Source of the DNA: Chloroflexota bacterium
GTDB lineage: Bacteria; Chloroflexota; Anaerolineae; Aggregatilineales; Phototrophicaceae
Length of the DNA stretch: 41,695 bases
Assembly: GCA_028873975.1 (NCBI GenBank)
Contig: JAPPMO010000109.1
Coordinates: forward strand, 1-41,695
Direction: 5' to 3'
Of this stretch, positions 32,225 to 40,717 are shown piece by piece. The notes beneath the pieces were generated by a model. That model saw nothing but the letters and a program-made list of their open reading frames with translations, did no database searches and had not been told where the DNA came from. Both the position numbers and the translations under genes were made by a program. The stretch's first letter is position 1. Every line of letters starts with the position of its first letter.

Positions 32225-33730
32225 ATGACGTCTAATGATCCCGCTGCGCTGGCTAGCAAAGCGCATAGCCCGGTACGCGCCCAAGTTCGGCATCGACAAA
32301 AGGATTCGCCCTTTCCGTGGCGCGCCGCTGTATGCTGCCTGTTTGCCTTGCTCTTCTCGGTGGCTTCGCTCGCATTAGCGCAAGACGAAGTCCGCGACTA
32401 CGCCATCACAACGCCTCTGGTGGATTATTCCTCAGACGGCGCGAGCGCGATTGTCACGCTCACCGTCACAAACCAAGGCAGCGACGCGGTTGAAGAATCA
32501 ACGATCACGATTGCCTACAACGACTCCGGGCGGATCGTGGAAAGCGTTGACCTGCCCGCGCTTGCCGCACAGGAGGTCTATCCCTATTCGGCGGAGTTGA
32601 CGCTGGAGCAGTTTCCTGAAGGCGACGTCTTTCTGAAAATCGAGGTCGGGATTGACCAATACGAGTTGGCAGGCAGTCCGATCGCCCGCGACAATAGCCA
32701 GTTATTCCGCATCAACGTTGCCGAAGCGCCTGAAGCGGCTGTGATCGCCGGTTCGGCGTCCGATTCCGTTGCGGACTATGACTTGGTCGTCCCCCTGCTG
32801 AACATCGGCATCAAGATTCTTGAAGAAGGCATTCAAATCAACGACAGCGTATTCTCGGGGACGCAGATTCTTGTCGGCATCCTGGTCTTGGCGCTGGGCT
32901 TGGTGTTGATCTGGTTCCTCAGTCTGATTCTGCGGCTGATCTTTCGGCGCTCGCCTGCCTTTGACGTCTGGCAGCCGCCCTACGCCGCGGAGGCCTATGT
33001 CGATCCAAATTCAACAGCGGGGCGCCGCCAGGCTTGGCAATACCACGCGCAGAATAGCGCCATCAACGCGCCTTGCACGCCGGAGCGCCCGGTCGTCGTC
33101 AAGCGCCTGGTCGATGCCGAAGGTCATAGTTTGGGCTCTTGGATTATCAAGGCGATTCGCAGCGAGCAATACGATATCTATGGCCGCGTCAGCCGCTCTG
33201 AAGCGGTCATGCCGCGCAAGATCGTCAAGCAGTTGAACAAGATCGCCGGGCGTTCCGGCGAGATGGACAATCAACAATTGAACAATGCGCTGCAGCCCAT
33301 CGCCAAGCAGATGAGCAAAGCCGCGCTGCGCCGAATCGAAAAGCAGAATCGCAGCTTGCCAATCGCGCTGGACATACGCTTTGAAGGGTCTGCCGGTGAA
33401 GCGCGTATCGTTTTCGAGCTCTATCAATGCCGCAATGCCGCCTGGCATCTCATTGACCAGTGGGAGCCGGAACTGGGCATGATTGGCAGCCGCGTCCCCG
33501 AACAATTCACTTACTCGCTCAACGGCATGCTGCCCGGGGAAAATTATAGCGAATTCAAAGCGCGCGTCCCGCATGATCTGACAGTTTTGCTGGGCGGATT
33601 GCTCTATCACCATCAGTCCGCCAGCGCAACCGGCATGTCATCCGCGGGCAGCGACCAGAGTCCGGATTCAAGCAGCGGGAGCAATCTCGACGCGCCTTCG
33701 GACGACACAACAGAAGCCAACAACGTCTGA
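32225..33730 (+). CDS. membrane protein with extracellular CARDB-like domain
   Basis: A 501-residue protein. After a ~32-residue polar start there is a signal peptide (AVCCLFALLFSVASLALAQ, about 35-53). An Ig-like, CARDB-type beta domain follows at about 56-165 (ITTPLVDYSSDGASAIVTLTV in part, VTNQGSDAVEESTI). A single membrane helix lies at about 213-240. The remaining ~260 residues, inside the cell, are a conserved-looking but unrecognised domain (WQYHAQNSAINAPC, SIGLDI-like ALDIRFEG, LLYHHQSA). The C-terminus is a Ser/Asp-rich tail. The architecture suggests a surface sensor or anchoring protein. No ribosome-binding site is close to the ATG, though GGGGAAGG lies about 20 bases upstream. It is a lone gene. 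Confidence 0.7.
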   Translation: MTSNDPAALASKAHSPVRAQVRHRQKDSPFPWRAAVCCLFALLFSVASLALAQDEVRDYAITTPLVDYSSDGASAIVTLTVTNQGSDAVEESTITIAYNDSGRIVESVDLPALAAQEVYPYSAELTLEQFPEGDVFLKIEVGIDQYELAGSPIARDNSQLFRINVAEAPEAAVIAGSASDSVADYDLVVPLLNIGIKILEEGIQINDSVFSGTQILVGILVLALGLVLIWFLSLILRLIFRRSPAFDVWQPPYAAEAYVDPNSTAGRRQAWQYHAQNSAINAPCTPERPVVVKRLVDAEGHSLGSWIIKAIRSEQYDIYGRVSRSEAVMPRKIVKQLNKIAGRSGEMDNQQLNNALQPIAKQMSKAALRRIEKQNRSLPIALDIRFEGSAGEARIVFELYQCRNAAWHLIDQWEPELGMIGSRVPEQFTYSLNGMLPGENYSEFKARVPHDLTVLLGGLLYHHQSASATGMSSAGSDQSPDSSSGSNLDAPSDDTTEANNV

Positions 33731-33801
33731 GCGAATGTCGAATGCAAGTATTGACCGTCAACGGTATAAGATATAGCAGCCAATAGAAGGAGCTCATTCT
33801 C

Positions 33802-34212
33802 ATGTCCGCAACGATCGCAGACAATCTCAAGGACCTTTTGGAACGGCCGATCGTGGTCGCCTTCGCCACAAACAATCCCGACGGACAGCCGCAGGTGACG
33901 CCCGTCTGGGCCAGCCTGGAAGGCGACCAGATCTGGATTAATTCGGCGGTCGGACGTCGTAAAGATCGCAACATCCGCGCCAATCCCAAAGTCACGGTAT
34001 TATCCCTGGATCCGCAAAACCCTTTTCACTGGGTAGAAGTCCGCGGCGAAGTCGTCGAATTTGATGACAGCGAAGCCGCAGTGGCGCATATCAACAAACT
34101 GTCGGGCTTGTACGCCGGCAACGATGACTACTATTCCTTTAATCCCGAGGGCCGAGGCAAAGAACAGCGCGTGATTTACAAGATTCGCCCCACCAAAGTC
34201 AACGGCATGTAA
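33802..34212 (+). CDS. PPOX-class probable F420-dependent or FMN-binding oxidoreductase
   Basis: The 136 residues form one split-barrel of the pyridoxamine-phosphate-oxidase-like superfamily. VVAFATNNPDGQPQVTPVWAS, here split as AFATNNPDG and PQVTPVWAS, is the typical N-terminal hairpin. It is followed by INSAVGRRKDRNIRANPKVTVL (the RKDRNIRANP segment contacts the flavin or F420 phosphate) and VEVRGEVVE. Such proteins bind FMN or F420 and reduce small molecules; the cofactor cannot be settled from sequence alone. AGAAGGAG at about 33785-33792 is a strong ribosome-binding site. It is convergent with nadE, with six bases between the stop codons. Confidence 0.85.
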   Translation: MSATIADNLKDLLERPIVVAFATNNPDGQPQVTPVWASLEGDQIWINSAVGRRKDRNIRANPKVTVLSLDPQNPFHWVEVRGEVVEFDDSEAAVAHINKLSGLYAGNDDYYSFNPEGRGKEQRVIYKIRPTKVNGM

Positions 34213-34218
34213 GGTCAA

Positions 34219-35082
34219 TCAAAGGCGGCCCGCGCGCCCGGTGTAATCGCGCAGATACAGGAAGTCATGCCCGATGCTGCGCTTGGACAGTTTGGCGATA
34301 TTGGGCATGGTCCGCTTGTAGTGGTTGGCTTTGACCCGCTCCCAAATGCGGTCGACAAATTCGCTGTCGAAGCCTTCCGCGGCGACCTCCGCCACCGTAA
34401 AGCGCTCGTCGACCAAAAGCATCAGCACTTGATCGGCTTCGTCGTAGGTGAAGCCGAGTTCGTCCTCATCGGTCTGCCCCGCCCACAGATCGGCAGTGGG
34501 CGGCTTGTCAATGATTGGTCGCGGCACGCCCAGATAAGTCGCGAGTTGCCGCACCTGATACTTGTAGAGGTCCGCGATCGGATGCAAAGCCACGCCGCTA
34601 TCGCCGTAGATCGTGCTGTATCCCAGCAGGAACTCCGTCTTGTTGCTCGTGCCCATCACCAAGCCGCCCCAAGCCATGGATTGATCATAAAGCGTGATCA
34701 TGCGCAGCCGAGCCATGATGTTGCCCCGCCGCAGCTTGCTCATTCCAGGGAAGCGTTCGATCATGGGCTGGACCATATCGGTGATGGGAAGCGTCTGATG
34801 CGGCAAGCCCAGGTCCTCGATGACCGCTTCAGCATCGTTCATACTGCTGGCCGAAGAGGTCTTGTATGGCATGCGCAAAGCCAAAACATTGTCCGCGCCC
34901 AATGCCTCCGCGGACAGATATGCGGAGACCGCCGAATCTATCCCGCCGGACAATCCAATCACGGCACGGGACATCCCCGCCTTTGCGACGCTGTCGCGAA
35001 TGAAACCGGTCAAAATACGCGTCGCCAGTTCCGTGTTTATCTTTAGCCGATCCAGGATCGAGCCGATTTTTTCCCCGTTCAT
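34219..35082 (-). CDS. nadE: NAD+ synthetase (ammonia-dependent type)
   Basis: This enzyme converts deamido-NAD to NAD with ATP and ammonia, the last step of NAD synthesis. The 287 residues match the single-domain NadE, with no glutaminase domain. The PP-loop is SGGIDSA at 45-51. RLRMITLYDQSMAWGGLVMGTSNKTE, here split as RLRMITLYDQS and VMGTSNKTE, carries the conserved ATP and deamido-NAD contacts. It is followed by YGDSGVALHPIADLYK and DELGFTYDEAD. The C-terminus YKRTMPNIAKLSKRSIG is the conserved lid. The ATG start has AAAGGC upstream. It follows the NTF2-like gene by 15 bases and is probably co-transcribed. Confidence 0.94.
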   Translation of the reverse strand: MNGEKIGSILDRLKINTELATRILTGFIRDSVAKAGMSRAVIGLSGGIDSAVSAYLSAEALGADNVLALRMPYKTSSASSMNDAEAVIEDLGLPHQTLPITDMVQPMIERFPGMSKLRRGNIMARLRMITLYDQSMAWGGLVMGTSNKTEFLLGYSTIYGDSGVALHPIADLYKYQVRQLATYLGVPRPIIDKPPTADLWAGQTDEDELGFTYDEADQVLMLLVDERFTVAEVAAEGFDSEFVDRIWERVKANHYKRTMPNIAKLSKRSIGHDFLYLRDYTGRAGRL

Positions 35083-35097
35083 AGCAGCGCCTTTGCT

Positions 35098-35454
35098 TCA
35101 GTCCCGCTCAATTGGCCGCAAAGCATAGTGGATGATCTGATGCGGGTAACTCTCGTTCACGACCATTTCAAGGCGCAATCGCGATGCGCGCTTTTCGCCT
35201 TGCAAGATGAGCTCGATCGCGTAATCCTCGGCCTTTTCGATCTCAACAACTTTCAAGCGGCCATGTAATCTACGAGTGGTCTTAAGGTCGAGCATACGGC
35301 GATCGGCCGGATTCTCCATCAAGATCAGATCATAGTAGCTGCTATGGACGAACTGCCGCAAGCGCTTGAAATCACCGGCATTGTAAAAGTTCATCTGGGC
35401 GATAAAGCGACGCCCGGCTTTGCTGGCGGCAATGCGTCCGGCCTTCTCGTTCAT
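35098..35454 (-). CDS. NTF2/SnoaL-like small protein
   Basis: The 118-residue reading from ATG 35454 begins MNEKAGRIAASKAGRRF. It contains MNFYNAGDFKRLRQFV (a helix-turn typical of NTF2-like or SnoaL folds), a strand LHGRLKVVEIEKAEDYAIEL in two parts, and a terminal PHQIIHYALRPI strand. Similar modules occur alone or fused to hydrolases; no function can be assigned. The frame is open to a TTG at 35547. The stretch up to 35521 contains a promoter-like TATGAT, so the shorter protein is preferred. It lies just upstream of nadE on the same strand. Confidence 0.6.
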   Translation of the reverse strand: MNEKAGRIAASKAGRRFIAQMNFYNAGDFKRLRQFVHSSYYDLILMENPADRRMLDLKTTRRLHGRLKVVEIEKAEDYAIELILQGEKRASRLRLEMVVNESYPHQIIHYALRPIERD

Positions 35455-35520
35455 GAAATAGAGCTCGTCCTTCCGGGCTGGCCAGACAGCCGCGCGCCTG
35501 GTCCCGCCATTGCGGGGCTT

Positions 35521-35554
35521 ATCATAACACATGCGGACTGGTTTCAAGTATGAT
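35521..35554. promoter_or_regulatory. divergent -10-like boxes between NTF2-like and RDD genes
   Basis: TATGAT occurs on the minus strand at 35526-35521, with TTGAAA 15 bases upstream, and on the plus strand at 35549-35554 in front of the RDD gene. Both are plausible -10 boxes for the two divergent genes. Confidence 0.35.
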
Positions 35555-35589
35555 ACCCTAGCGGTAATGCAGATGTGGCGGTGACAAGA

Positions 35590-36348
35590 ATGGCGGACAG
35601 ATTAGCGGAGATTCAAGAAGCGATTGAGCGATTCCAAATGGACCGCGCCCGGGAACTGATCGGCGAGGAACTCGAGGAGAATCCGAGCGCCGATGCCTAT
35701 TACTTGGCCTCACAGGCAGCGCTCAGCCACGGTCAACGGATTGAGTATCTGCGCTCGGCGCTGGAACTGGATCCCGATTTTGAAGCGGCCAGCGACGAAC
35801 TGGCTCAAATTATTCCCGCGCCCTCAAAAGAACTGTCGGTCGCCGCGCCGGTTCCAGCGCCCCCGCCTGCTAGGCAGCAGGTACGTCTGGCGTCAGTGGG
35901 CAGACGCTGGCTGGCAATCATAATCGACGGGCTTATTGTGGCGGTGATGACCTTGTTGCTAGCGGGCGTTGGCGGCGTTTTCACGACCATAGAAGCGGCG
36001 CTGCTGTCTGATGATGCGACGATGATTTCGACTGCCGCTTCACAGTTCCAGAACGATGTGCTGACGATGAATTTGCTGGTGAGCGCGCTATACAATGTCG
36101 CCTTCATGACCCTGTTCAACGGGCAGACCTTGGGCAAGATCATGCTGAAGCTGCGGGTCATCAAGAAGAATGGTCAGCGCATCGGCATCCTGGACGCCAT
36201 CATCCGCAACGTCTTCGGTTATACGATTAGCGGCATGTTCCTTTTGGGATACCTCTGGGCAGCTTTCGATCGAGAGAAGCAGACCTGGCATGACAAGCTG
36301 GCGGGGACTTTGGTGGTGGATGAGCGGACCGTTGATCAATCGCCATAG
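35590..36348 (+). CDS. RDD-family membrane protein with N-terminal helical domain
   Basis: A 252-residue protein. Residues 1-75 are helical (MADRLAEIQEAIERFQM, AYYLASQAALSHG, YLRSALELDPDFEAASDELAQ), resembling one or two TPR-like units. A Pro/Ala linker (VPAPPPARQ) leads to the RDD domain at about 100-245. That domain has RRWLAIIIDGLIVAVMTLLL (split as RRWLAIIIDG and VAVMTLLL), a second membrane segment, and LFNGQTLGKIMLKLRVI. A third segment, GMFLLGYLWAAFDREKQTWHDKLAGT, carries the typical QTWHDK-type end. RDD proteins are small membrane proteins of unclear role, some linked to ion transport. The ATG at 35590 is preferred over GTG 35575. It is a lone gene upstream of the toxin-antitoxin pair. 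Confidence 0.85.
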   Translation: MADRLAEIQEAIERFQMDRARELIGEELEENPSADAYYLASQAALSHGQRIEYLRSALELDPDFEAASDELAQIIPAPSKELSVAAPVPAPPPARQQVRLASVGRRWLAIIIDGLIVAVMTLLLAGVGGVFTTIEAALLSDDATMISTAASQFQNDVLTMNLLVSALYNVAFMTLFNGQTLGKIMLKLRVIKKNGQRIGILDAIIRNVFGYTISGMFLLGYLWAAFDREKQTWHDKLAGTLVVDERTVDQSP

Positions 36349-36397
36349 CCCAGCCGGGACATCGTAGCGGTCACGATATAGAAAGGAGGACGAGAAG

Positions 36398-36829
36398 ATG
36401 AACCAGATAGAGAGCATTAACCTTATCTATCGCAATCCTGAAGTACGCGGTGGACGTCCTTGCATCGTGGGCACAGGTCTACGTGTAATCGATATCGTGA
36501 TGGCGATGCAGTTTGGCAATCGCAGCCCGGATCAGATGGCGGAAGACTATCAGGTGTCGCTGGCAAAGGTGCATGCGGCGCTGGCTTTCTATTACGAGAA
36601 CAAGGACGAAATAGACCAGGACATCCACGAGGATATTCGGATTGGGCTGGAGTTGGCGCAGCACGGTTGGGGTCGACCCGAGAAATCCAAGCTGCTGCAG
36701 AACGCATTTGACAATTCCCTTATCAAATACCGGGCGGCGTTGCAGCGCGCCTGCGAAAAAGCTATCACTGGGGTCGGAGACGACTTCGAAAAGCGAGTCT
36801 TGGCATTGATGGATGAAGAAACTGTCTGA
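36398..36829 (+). CDS. DUF433-family antitoxin
   Basis: A 143-residue protein whose first ~65 residues are a DUF433 helix-turn-helix domain: EVRGGRPCIVGTGLRVIDIV, split as RGGRPCI and GTGLRVIDIV, then YQVSLAKVHAALAFYYENKDEID. The RGGRPCIxGT signature is diagnostic. DUF433 proteins are usually ~75 aa antitoxins that repress their own operon and bind a PIN-like toxin. This one has an additional ~70-residue C-terminal helical part. AAAGGAGGA at 36382-36390 is a strong ribosome-binding site. The next gene, DUF5615, overlaps by 17 bases, the normal order for this pair. A small inverted repeat atcgt/acgat (36361-36377) in front may be the operator. Confidence 0.88.
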   Translation: MNQIESINLIYRNPEVRGGRPCIVGTGLRVIDIVMAMQFGNRSPDQMAEDYQVSLAKVHAALAFYYENKDEIDQDIHEDIRIGLELAQHGWGRPEKSKLLQNAFDNSLIKYRAALQRACEKAITGVGDDFEKRVLALMDEETV

Positions 36830-37178
36830 GCAAGACATCCGCCTTTTCTTCGACGAGAATATGCCAGTAGACGTCGCTGAACGGTTGAATGAACTCGGAA
36901 TAAACACGGTCACGGCGCGGGATCTTGAAAGACTTGGGCATAGCGATCCGAATCAGCTTGAATTTGCCACGGCTGATCGCCGTGTCTTATGCACCTATGA
37001 CAAAGACTACATCCGAATAGCGAGCCGGGGAATCAAACACGCCGGGATCGTTTTCATTCCTGGTGTGTATCGAGACTACGGAGTATTGTTGCGCTACTTC
37101 ATAGAGTTCAAACGGATTTACTCTCCGTCCGATATGGAGAATCGTCTGGAGTATCTTTACCCGACGCTCGCTGACTGA
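36813..37178 (+). CDS. DUF5615 PIN-like toxin
   Basis: A 121-residue protein with the PIN-like (Mut7-C-type) pattern. FFDENMPVDVAERLNELGI supplies the first acidic residues, split here as FDENMP and AERLNELGI. TARDLERLGHSDPNQLEFA follows, with acidic and SD motifs, and RVLCTYDKDYIRIA supplies the TxDxD-like strand. IFIPGVYRDYG and a C-terminal helix complete the fold. These proteins are predicted RNases and act as toxins with DUF433 antitoxins. It overlaps the antitoxin gene, indicating translational coupling. Toxicity in this strain is inferred. Confidence 0.88.
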   Translation: MKKLSEQDIRLFFDENMPVDVAERLNELGINTVTARDLERLGHSDPNQLEFATADRRVLCTYDKDYIRIASRGIKHAGIVFIPGVYRDYGVLLRYFIEFKRIYSPSDMENRLEYLYPTLAD

Positions 37179-37448
37179 GACAGACGCAACGCACTAACGA
37201 GCCAGAAGCGCCATTTTGCGCTCAACCAAGCGCCCACCGCACTGGTGCGACGCCTCTTGGGTATGCCGTCAGCCAAGTATTGCTTTTCGGGCATTTGCGG
37301 GCGGTTGTGGATGACGAGGCGCGGGCCTGGCATTCCAGGCTGGCGGGCCCGCTTGTCGTCGACGAGCGGGCTTAACCAGCTGGCTTTTTCGGCGCTGGTC
37401 GCCACAGGGCGGAACAGGACGGATCAGTGAAGGCCAGGATGCCGAGCC
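37179..37448. other. gene-free gap with nested hairpins
   Basis: Between the toxin gene and the convergent HisD-like gene are 270 bases without a convincing gene. A nested inverted structure lies at 37313-37360: gacga/tcgtc outer, gcgggcc/ggcccgc (37321-37327, 37346-37352) middle, cctgg/ccagg (37326-37330, 37335-37339) inner. A further small hairpin agcgc/gcgct lies near 37207-37222. Short open frames on both strands have no family features. Confidence 0.5.
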
Positions 37449-38732
37449 TTAACTTCCCCGCCCATAGCGCCGCAAGCGCAAATCACACTGCTCCTTGTGG
37501 CCCATGAAGCCTTCCAGATCACAGAGGCGGCTGCCATATTCGCCGATGAGGACGCTGGCTTCTTCCGTCACGCGCTGATAGGTCACGGTTTTGATGAACT
37601 TGCCCACCCACAACCCGCCGGTATAACGGCCGGCTTTCTTGGTCGGCAGGGTGTGATTGGTGCCGATGATCTTGTCTCCATAGGCGACATTGGTCTCCGG
37701 ACCCAGGAAGAGCGCGCCGTAATTGCTCATGTTTTCCAGGAAATAATCAGGATCGCGCGTGAGCACCTCGACGTGTTCGCTGGCGATCTCGTCCGCGACC
37801 TCGACCATTTCTTCGTCGGTATCGACCAGGATCACCTCGCCGTAATCGCGCCAGGCGGCGCCGGCCAGATCGGCTGTCGGCAGCGTCTCCAGCTGTCGGC
37901 CGATTTCCGTTTCAATGCTTTGAGCCAGCGACGCGCTTGTAGTCAGCAACACCGCGGGCGATGTGGGACCGTGCTCCGCCTGCCCCAGCAGATCCGTCGC
38001 GCAGATTTCGGCATCGGCGGTTTCATCAGCGAGCACCAGCACTTCGGTTGGTCCCGCCAATAGATCAATGCCCACCAAGCCAAATAACTGCCGTTTGGCT
38101 TCGGCAACAAAGGCGTTGCCGGGTCCGACGATCATATCCACCGGCTCAATGCCCAATGCGCCGTAGGCCATGGCGGCCAAGGCTTGTACGCCGCCCAGAA
38201 GATAGATCTCGTCCGCTCCGCCAAAGTGGATCGCCGCGATTGTCGCTGCCGGAATCTCTCCATTGATCGGCGGCGTGCAGGCGATGACTTCTTTAACACC
38301 GGCCGCTTTGGCGGTGACGGTACTCATATGCGCCGACGCGACCATCGGGTAACGCCCGCCCGGCACATAACAGCCAACACGGTTAACGGCTATGTTCCTG
38401 TGCCCCAGGACGACGCCGGGCAGCGTTTCTACTTCAAGATCCTGCAGCGCCGCGCGTTGGGCTTTGGCAAAATTACGTATCTGTTCCTGGGCGAATTTGA
38501 TGTCGGAGACCGCCTGTGCAGGCAGGCTCGCGACGATTTCTTCGATTTGCTCCTGCGACAATTTGAAGCTGGCCGGGTTCCAGTTGTCAAATTTCCCCGA
38601 CAGCTCGCGAACCGCTTCATCCCCGCGCCTTTGAATGTCGGCCAGGATCCCGCGCACGGTTTCCTGTACTTGGGCATCAGCCTCGGCCTTTTGCTCGACT
38701 GACTTGCCCTTCTTGATGTATCGAATCGCCAT
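37449..38732 (-). CDS. hisD: histidinol dehydrogenase family protein, HpsN-like
   Basis: A zinc-dependent, NAD-linked alcohol dehydrogenase of the HisD family, 427 residues. NAD-site pieces CYVPGGRYP and VGPGN are present. The zinc ligands are recognisable as Q251 and H254 in LLGQAEHGP, an Asp in [14 protein letters not shown], and a His in FMGHKEQ. HisD oxidises histidinol to histidine. However, no other his gene is near, and the [20 protein letters not shown] wording recalls the HpsN subgroup, which oxidises sulfopropanediol and related polyols. I therefore regard a catabolic role as at least as likely as histidine synthesis. GGAG lies 7 bases before the ATG. Last gene of a leftward three-gene operon, 47 bases after the MetE-like gene. 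Confidence 0.85.
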   Translation of the reverse strand: MAIRYIKKGKSVEQKAEADAQVQETVRGILADIQRRGDEAVRELSGKFDNWNPASFKLSQEQIEEIVASLPAQAVSDIKFAQEQIRNFAKAQRAALQDLEVETLPGVVLGHRNIAVNRVGCYVPGGRYPMVASAHMSTVTAKAAGVKEVIACTPPINGEIPAATIAAIHFGGADEIYLLGGVQALAAMAYGALGIEPVDMIVGPGNAFVAEAKRQLFGLVGIDLLAGPTEVLVLADETADAEICATDLLGQAEHGPTSPAVLLTTSASLAQSIETEIGRQLETLPTADLAGAAWRDYGEVILVDTDEEMVEVADEIASEHVEVLTRDPDYFLENMSNYGALFLGPETNVAYGDKIIGTNHTLPTKKAGRYTGGLWVGKFIKTVTYQRVTEEASVLIGEYGSRLCDLEGFMGHKEQCDLRLRRYGRGS

Positions 38733-38779
38733 TCGGCTCCATCTCCCTCAAGATCGTCAATCACATATTTTGGGGACGC

Positions 38780-39928
38780 TTAATTCCAGAGCCGTTCGCT
38801 GGCTATCCGCGCGCCTTCCGCCAGCGATGTTAATTTGGCATAGGCGATATCCGGGTGAACGGCGCCAAAGCCGGCGAAGGTGCCAAAGCCGCAATCCGTC
38901 CCGGCGATGACCCGTTCCCTGCCCACGATCCGGCTGTAACGCTCGATGCGCTCCGCCACCAGTTCCGGATGTTCCACAAAGTTGGTTGTGGTATCAAGCG
39001 CGCCCGGGATCAGGATCTTGTCATCGGGGATATCCGCTTCCGCCCAGATCGCCCATTCATGTTGATGGCGCGGGTTGGCGCCCTCGAATTGAATCGCCTG
39101 CGGCTTGGCGGAGAAAACAATGTCGATAATCTCGCGCAGGTCAACATCGTGATGGTGGGGTCCCTCGTAGTTTCCCCAGCAAAGGTGCATGCGCGCGCGC
39201 TCGGCTGGCACATTTTCCAAAGCATAATTCAAGGCTTCGACTTGCGCCTGCGCCGCTTTCTTAAAAGTGTCGGTATCGACATCGCGGAAGCGGATGTGCC
39301 TGCCCATCGCCAGGTCCGGGCAATCGACTTGCAAAAGCAAGCCGGCTTCGGTGATCTTCTCGTATTCGACGCGCATCACGTCCGCCAGCGCGCCCAGATA
39401 TTGTTCGTCGTCCGGATAATACTCATTGGGCTGGAAGACGGCGATGACCCCGGGCGATGCCGCGTTCATAAAAGCCTCTTCAGCGCCGGATTCCTCCCGT
39501 GCCGCCAAGAGATTGTCGATATCTTTCTCCAGCGGCGACAAGTCTTTGATTTTGATTTCGCCACGGACAACCGGACGGTGATACTTCGGCGTGCCGCCAG
39601 CTTCCGCCAGCCGCTGCTTGTAAGCGGGGAAATCGTCGAGGTCTTTCGGCGTGGCGCGCGGCACATCGGCGATCTCGAAGCCGGTAAAGCGGTGACGGAT
39701 ATAGGTAGCGTAACTGATCTTGCTCATCTCGCCATCGCTGATGACGTCGACGCCGGCCCCCACCTGCTTCGCAGCCACCTCGCGCACCGCGCGTCGCATC
39801 ACGCGGTCGAATTCGGCTGCGTCGTAGGCTTGTTCCTGGTCCTGCGCGAACAATTGATCCACCACATACTGCGGGCGCGGCATGCTGCCCACATGCGTCG
39901 TCAGGATGCGCTCGCTGCTCGTCTTCAT
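38780..39928 (-). CDS. MetE C-terminal-like (cobalamin-independent methionine synthase II family) protein
   Basis: The 382 residues form one barrel of the MetE catalytic type, with THVGSMPRP at the start, SDGEMSK, H248 and C250 in MHLCWGN, and C346 in AGTDCGFGT, the usual zinc ligands. Full MetE has ~750 aa with two barrels, so this is the short, single-barrel family. That family includes methyltransferases with unknown substrates and the epoxyalkane:coenzyme M transferase. The flanking cupin and HisD/HpsN-like genes suggest a small-molecule degradation role rather than methionine synthesis; this is inference. It starts one base after the cupin stop codon, so translation is probably coupled. 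Confidence 0.85.
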   Translation of the reverse strand: MKTSSERILTTHVGSMPRPQYVVDQLFAQDQEQAYDAAEFDRVMRRAVREVAAKQVGAGVDVISDGEMSKISYATYIRHRFTGFEIADVPRATPKDLDDFPAYKQRLAEAGGTPKYHRPVVRGEIKIKDLSPLEKDIDNLLAAREESGAEEAFMNAASPGVIAVFQPNEYYPDDEQYLGALADVMRVEYEKITEAGLLLQVDCPDLAMGRHIRFRDVDTDTFKKAAQAQVEALNYALENVPAERARMHLCWGNYEGPHHHDVDLREIIDIVFSAKPQAIQFEGANPRHQHEWAIWAEADIPDDKILIPGALDTTTNFVEHPELVAERIERYSRIVGRERVIAGTDCGFGTFAGFGAVHPDIAYAKLTSLAEGARIASERLWN

Positions 39929-39929
39929 A

Positions 39930-40601
39930 TCATTTCCCCTTCACGAATTGCGGCGGACGATAATCCCCCAAATCGACGCCGGTCAAATCGCGGAATTGCC
40001 CCCGCAGGAACTCATCTTGCCGCGCCTTCTGCGCTTCATAGTCGGGCGGGTGCACCATCTTGCCCTTCGCGTCCGCTTCATAGCCATTGCGCAAGGCGGC
40101 TTCTTCGATCTGCGGCGACCAGTAGGGATCCTTGCCCTCAAATACCTCGTGCGCTTCCAAGACCGCGTAAAACCAGCCGATTGAATCGCCGCTGTATTCA
40201 AAACTGCGATACATCCCCGGCGGCAGGGAAATCATATCCCACTCGTTCAAGACAAACTCGCCCTCGACCTTGTCGGGGTCATCCTCGTTACCCCAGTAAA
40301 ATGTGAAGGGTCCGGTAAGGATGAAAAAGGACTCGGTGTAGTCGTGCGTATGCCAGGCAGGTCCGCAACCGGGCGGCGCCCAGCACATCCCGATCTGATA
40401 GCGATGGGGTTCGGTAATCGCCCGCTTGATGCTGTAATCCGGGTTCTCGGAGGCTGTATCGCCGATCACGGCGTAATTCATGCGCTGATGGCCCGGCAAC
40501 ATGCTGTCGATGAACATGATTGGGATGCCCTTGTGTTTGAGCTCGTCAAAGCGCATGACCCGCGCCGCCATACTTTCTTGCGTCTGTTTTGGATGATTCA
40601 T
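39930..40601 (-). CDS. cupin-domain protein
   Basis: A 223-residue protein with one clear cupin barrel. Motif 1, GPAWHTHDYTESFFILTG, has the HxH...E metal ligands. Motif 2, LPPGMYRSFEY, lacks the usual His (R instead), so the metal site may have three ligands or another role. A C-terminal helical region (AQKARQDEFLRGQFR) follows. Cupins of this type are often dioxygenases, isomerases or sensors in catabolic operons. It is the first gene of the operon, with an excellent AAGGAG before the ATG and a promoter at 40649-40677. Confidence 0.85.
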   Translation of the reverse strand: MNHPKQTQESMAARVMRFDELKHKGIPIMFIDSMLPGHQRMNYAVIGDTASENPDYSIKRAITEPHRYQIGMCWAPPGCGPAWHTHDYTESFFILTGPFTFYWGNEDDPDKVEGEFVLNEWDMISLPPGMYRSFEYSGDSIGWFYAVLEAHEVFEGKDPYWSPQIEEAALRNGYEADAKGKMVHPPDYEAQKARQDEFLRGQFRDLTGVDLGDYRPPQFVKGK

Positions 40602-40648
40602 TCTTTATACTCCTTGCGCTGCCCGCCAAAGCAGGAAATAGTTAGCGT

Positions 40649-40677
40649 AGCCTAGCGAATCGACCAAGTTTTGTCAA
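40649..40677 (-). promoter_or_regulatory. promoter of the cupin-MetE-HisD operon
   Basis: A perfect TTGACA on the minus strand (40677-40672) is 17 bases from TAGGCT (40654-40649), about 48 bases before the cupin ATG. The -10 is weak, so activator help is possible. Confidence 0.6.
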
Positions 40678-40717
40678 TCAGCGGCCAGCCCATGGGCGCA
40701 TTTCAGATTATTGGCAA

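Noticed and set aside
37157..37405. An 82-aa minus-strand frame after the toxin gene
   Set aside because: It starts without a ribosome-binding site, crosses the nested hairpins and overlaps the end of the toxin gene. No protein-like features were seen.
38855..40306. A 483-aa plus-strand frame opposite the MetE-like and cupin genes
   Set aside because: It spans two real minus-strand genes and shows no family features.
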